DNA of 64,000 nt from Glo-17 sp964637835 (GTDB lineage: Bacteria > Krumholzibacteriota > Krumholzibacteriia > LZORAL124-64-63): assembly GCA_964637835.1 (NCBI GenBank), contig CAZWYF010000004.1, positions 95,567 to 159,566 of the forward strand, read 5' to 3'. The notes beneath the pieces were generated by a model. That model was not told the DNA's origin. It worked only from the letters and a program-made list of their open reading frames with translations, and did no database searches. Shown here one piece after another: positions 63,801 to 64,000 of the stretch. The first letter of the stretch is position 1. Each line of letters begins with the position of its first letter. The position numbers were made by a program, and so were the translations under genes.

Positions 63801-63893
63801 GAGTGCGGCATCGGCCTGGAGAACTTCAACGAGATCCAGGAAGGCGACATCATCGAGACCTACGAGATCGAGGAGGTCAAGCGGACGCTCTGA
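60864..63893 (+). CDS. infB: Translation initiation factor IF-2
   Basis: 1,009 aa. The N-terminal IF2N domain starts VRKLRVYELARHYGVDSKQI; a long Ala/Glu/Lys-rich linker spans about 60-425; a second IF2N-like domain is near 426-490; the GTPase core has GHVDHGKTSL (about 517), DTPGHAAF and NKVDLP; C-terminal domains 2-4 follow to the end (ETYEIEEVKRTL). IF-2 brings fMet-tRNA to the 30S subunit. ATG 60864 is chosen because GGAGGTG at 60852-60858 precedes it by five bases; an upstream GTG at 60834 would add ten unconserved residues. rbfA and truB, usual next genes, are not in the window. Confidence 0.97.
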   Translation: MVRKLRVYELARHYGVDSKQIMALLQKMKIEAKSHMSVVEDDSVDKVHAVFQRKREIARQNYAKAHGIAPSKLESIASLRPLPRPQPPEEPEAEEKPKKKRTTKKKKKASAKSKVVVITKAGQQTKVARELAAKKAEDEQAEQARREAERKEHEQREAELEAQREAHRSTRLVKKPKLVKKAELDEDVPAEDAEVAPAETPAGTPALEGAEGAEAPADETGADAAAGAAAEGAPGTEVASTGEQEAAPVAAETEPEAPAAAAETPAEGAEAPAATEEGPAVAAEEEKPATAAEAERERQRRPVVKNDGFKVGDIIRPAPAEPAAPAPPAAAAAAEAAAPRDGGEPGAPAQSVKESIMAAIRRRQDEKAASEAAGGRRKRSRSKKKKVDEAEVERQLKQTMAQMDGAAGGRRRRRKGGQQEAATEEDVLRITEFITAQEFAEKLEVPPREIIGKLFGLGVMVTMNQRLEKEHIELLADEYDRDIEFLSEFGEELLEEREEEVPAEDLEKRPPVVTVMGHVDHGKTSLLDRIRATNVIAGEAGGITQHIGAYKVETAGGPITFLDTPGHAAFTAMRARGAQVTDIVILIVAANDGVMPQTVEAINHAKAAEVPIIVAVNKVDLPDARADRVKQELMQHDILIEEYGGDILCAEISAKQGLGIERLLEQVHLQAEVLELQASPKGPARGTVVEARKEPGRGVVFSVLIERGTLHAGDIFVVGLTDGRVRALVNERGDKLEECLPGQPAEVLGAHDVPEAGDRFYVMESEREARDIAARRQQELRVQQLTAPKKKLSLDSLAGLISEAELKELPIIIKGDVAGSVEALADQFLDLGTEEVQVRIIHKAVGAISESDVLLASNTGALIVGFHMRPGSAIKELAKQHHVEIEVFDIIYEAVDTLKKAMSGLLGSIEREVSTGKAEVRQVFRIPKVGQIAGCMVLEGKITRNSRGRLVRDEVMIFEGKIRSLKRFKEDAREVVQGYECGIGLENFNEIQEGDIIETYEIEEVKRTL

Positions 63894-63911
63894 TCGTCCT
63901 CTTTCGTGTCT

Positions 63912-63956
63912 GGCGCGGCGGTGCGGTTGGTCCGTGTCGCCGCGTCGGTGTTTTTT
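63912..63956 (+). terminator. Possible terminator after infB
   Basis: An 11-bp stem with three G-U pairs (63912-63922 with 63936-63946) followed four bases later by six Ts at 63951-63956. If real, the operon ends at infB. Confidence 0.4.
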
Positions 63957-64000
63957 CTCCGGGGGCGCGGTGCGGGGGGCGTCCGGGGGGTGGCGTGGGG

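Overview
The window is a stretch of very high G+C chromosomal DNA (roughly 70% by eye) from a Gram-negative-type bacterium. It has no rRNA, tRNA, CRISPR array, insertion sequence or phage module. Genes are tightly packed, often with 4-bp stop/start overlaps, and TTG starts are frequent. Outer-membrane biogenesis genes (kdsB, kdsA, kdsC, kdsD, an LpxL-type acyltransferase, lptB, lptC, lptF, lptG, lnt) show a diderm cell with LPS. A 2,212-residue SprA-like protein points to the FCB superphylum outside classical low-G+C Bacteroidota (for example Krumholzibacteriota, Eisenbacteria or Gemmatimonadota relatives); this placement is inference. Three 100-N scaffold gaps show that the source is a draft assembly, probably a metagenome bin.

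Layout, left to right. 0-5 kb: an unrecognised 550-aa protein, carbamate kinase with its own promoter and terminator, purD, purE. 5-8.6 kb: a predicted protein-arginine phosphatase, rpiB, glyA, nrdR, tatC. 8.6-12.8 kb: polyprenyl diphosphate synthase, rsfS, argS, a PfkB-family kinase. 12.9-15.5 kb: an uncharacterised 275-aa protein, a 14-codon ORF flanked by a long imperfect inverted repeat, and a membrane HD-GYP protein; this is the best candidate here for an undescribed functional unit. 15.6-22 kb: purM, a sigma-54 enhancer-binding regulator, lnt (apparently leaderless), a Nudix hydrolase, purN, folE. 22-22.4 kb: two large perfect hairpins sharing one loop sequence, with an assembly gap between them. 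22.4-25.3 kb (minus strand): menA, a BASS-family transporter, trxB. 25.4-43.8 kb (plus strand): rplU-rpmA, then a long gene run with kds genes, pyrG, an acyltransferase, lptC-lptB, rpoN-hpf-hprK, a mannose-type PTS (EIIA, EIIB, EIIC, EIID, HPr, EI), a sugar nucleotidyltransferase and metK. 43.9-47.6 kb (minus): a PKD-type lipoprotein and lptF-lptG. 47.8-55.4 kb: sprA and an overlapping glutaminyl-cyclase-like M28 enzyme. 55.4-57.8 kb: a 12-bp tandem repeat with a gap, a methyltransferase, and a prfC copy that lacks its switch-I region. 58-64 kb: the rimP-nusA-ylxQ-infB operon with an attenuator-like leader hairpin.

How the parts fit together. The kds, lpxL and lpt genes make Kdo, acylate lipid A and export LPS; kdsB and pyrG supply the CTP-dependent step. 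HprK and an HPr with Ser46 form a PTS that can be regulated by serine phosphorylation, placed next to rpoN and hpf in an order resembling rpoN clusters of proteobacteria. SprA (the type IX secretion translocon) is followed by a likely glutaminyl cyclase, and both proteins appear to start with Gln after signal-peptide cleavage, matching the Bacteroidetes Q-rule. Purine genes (purD, purE, purM, purN, with glyA) are scattered among housekeeping genes.

Most operon heads have a TTGnnn hexamer, 16-18 bp (nearly always 17) and a TAnnnn hexamer, which allows promoters and several start codons to be set by inspection.
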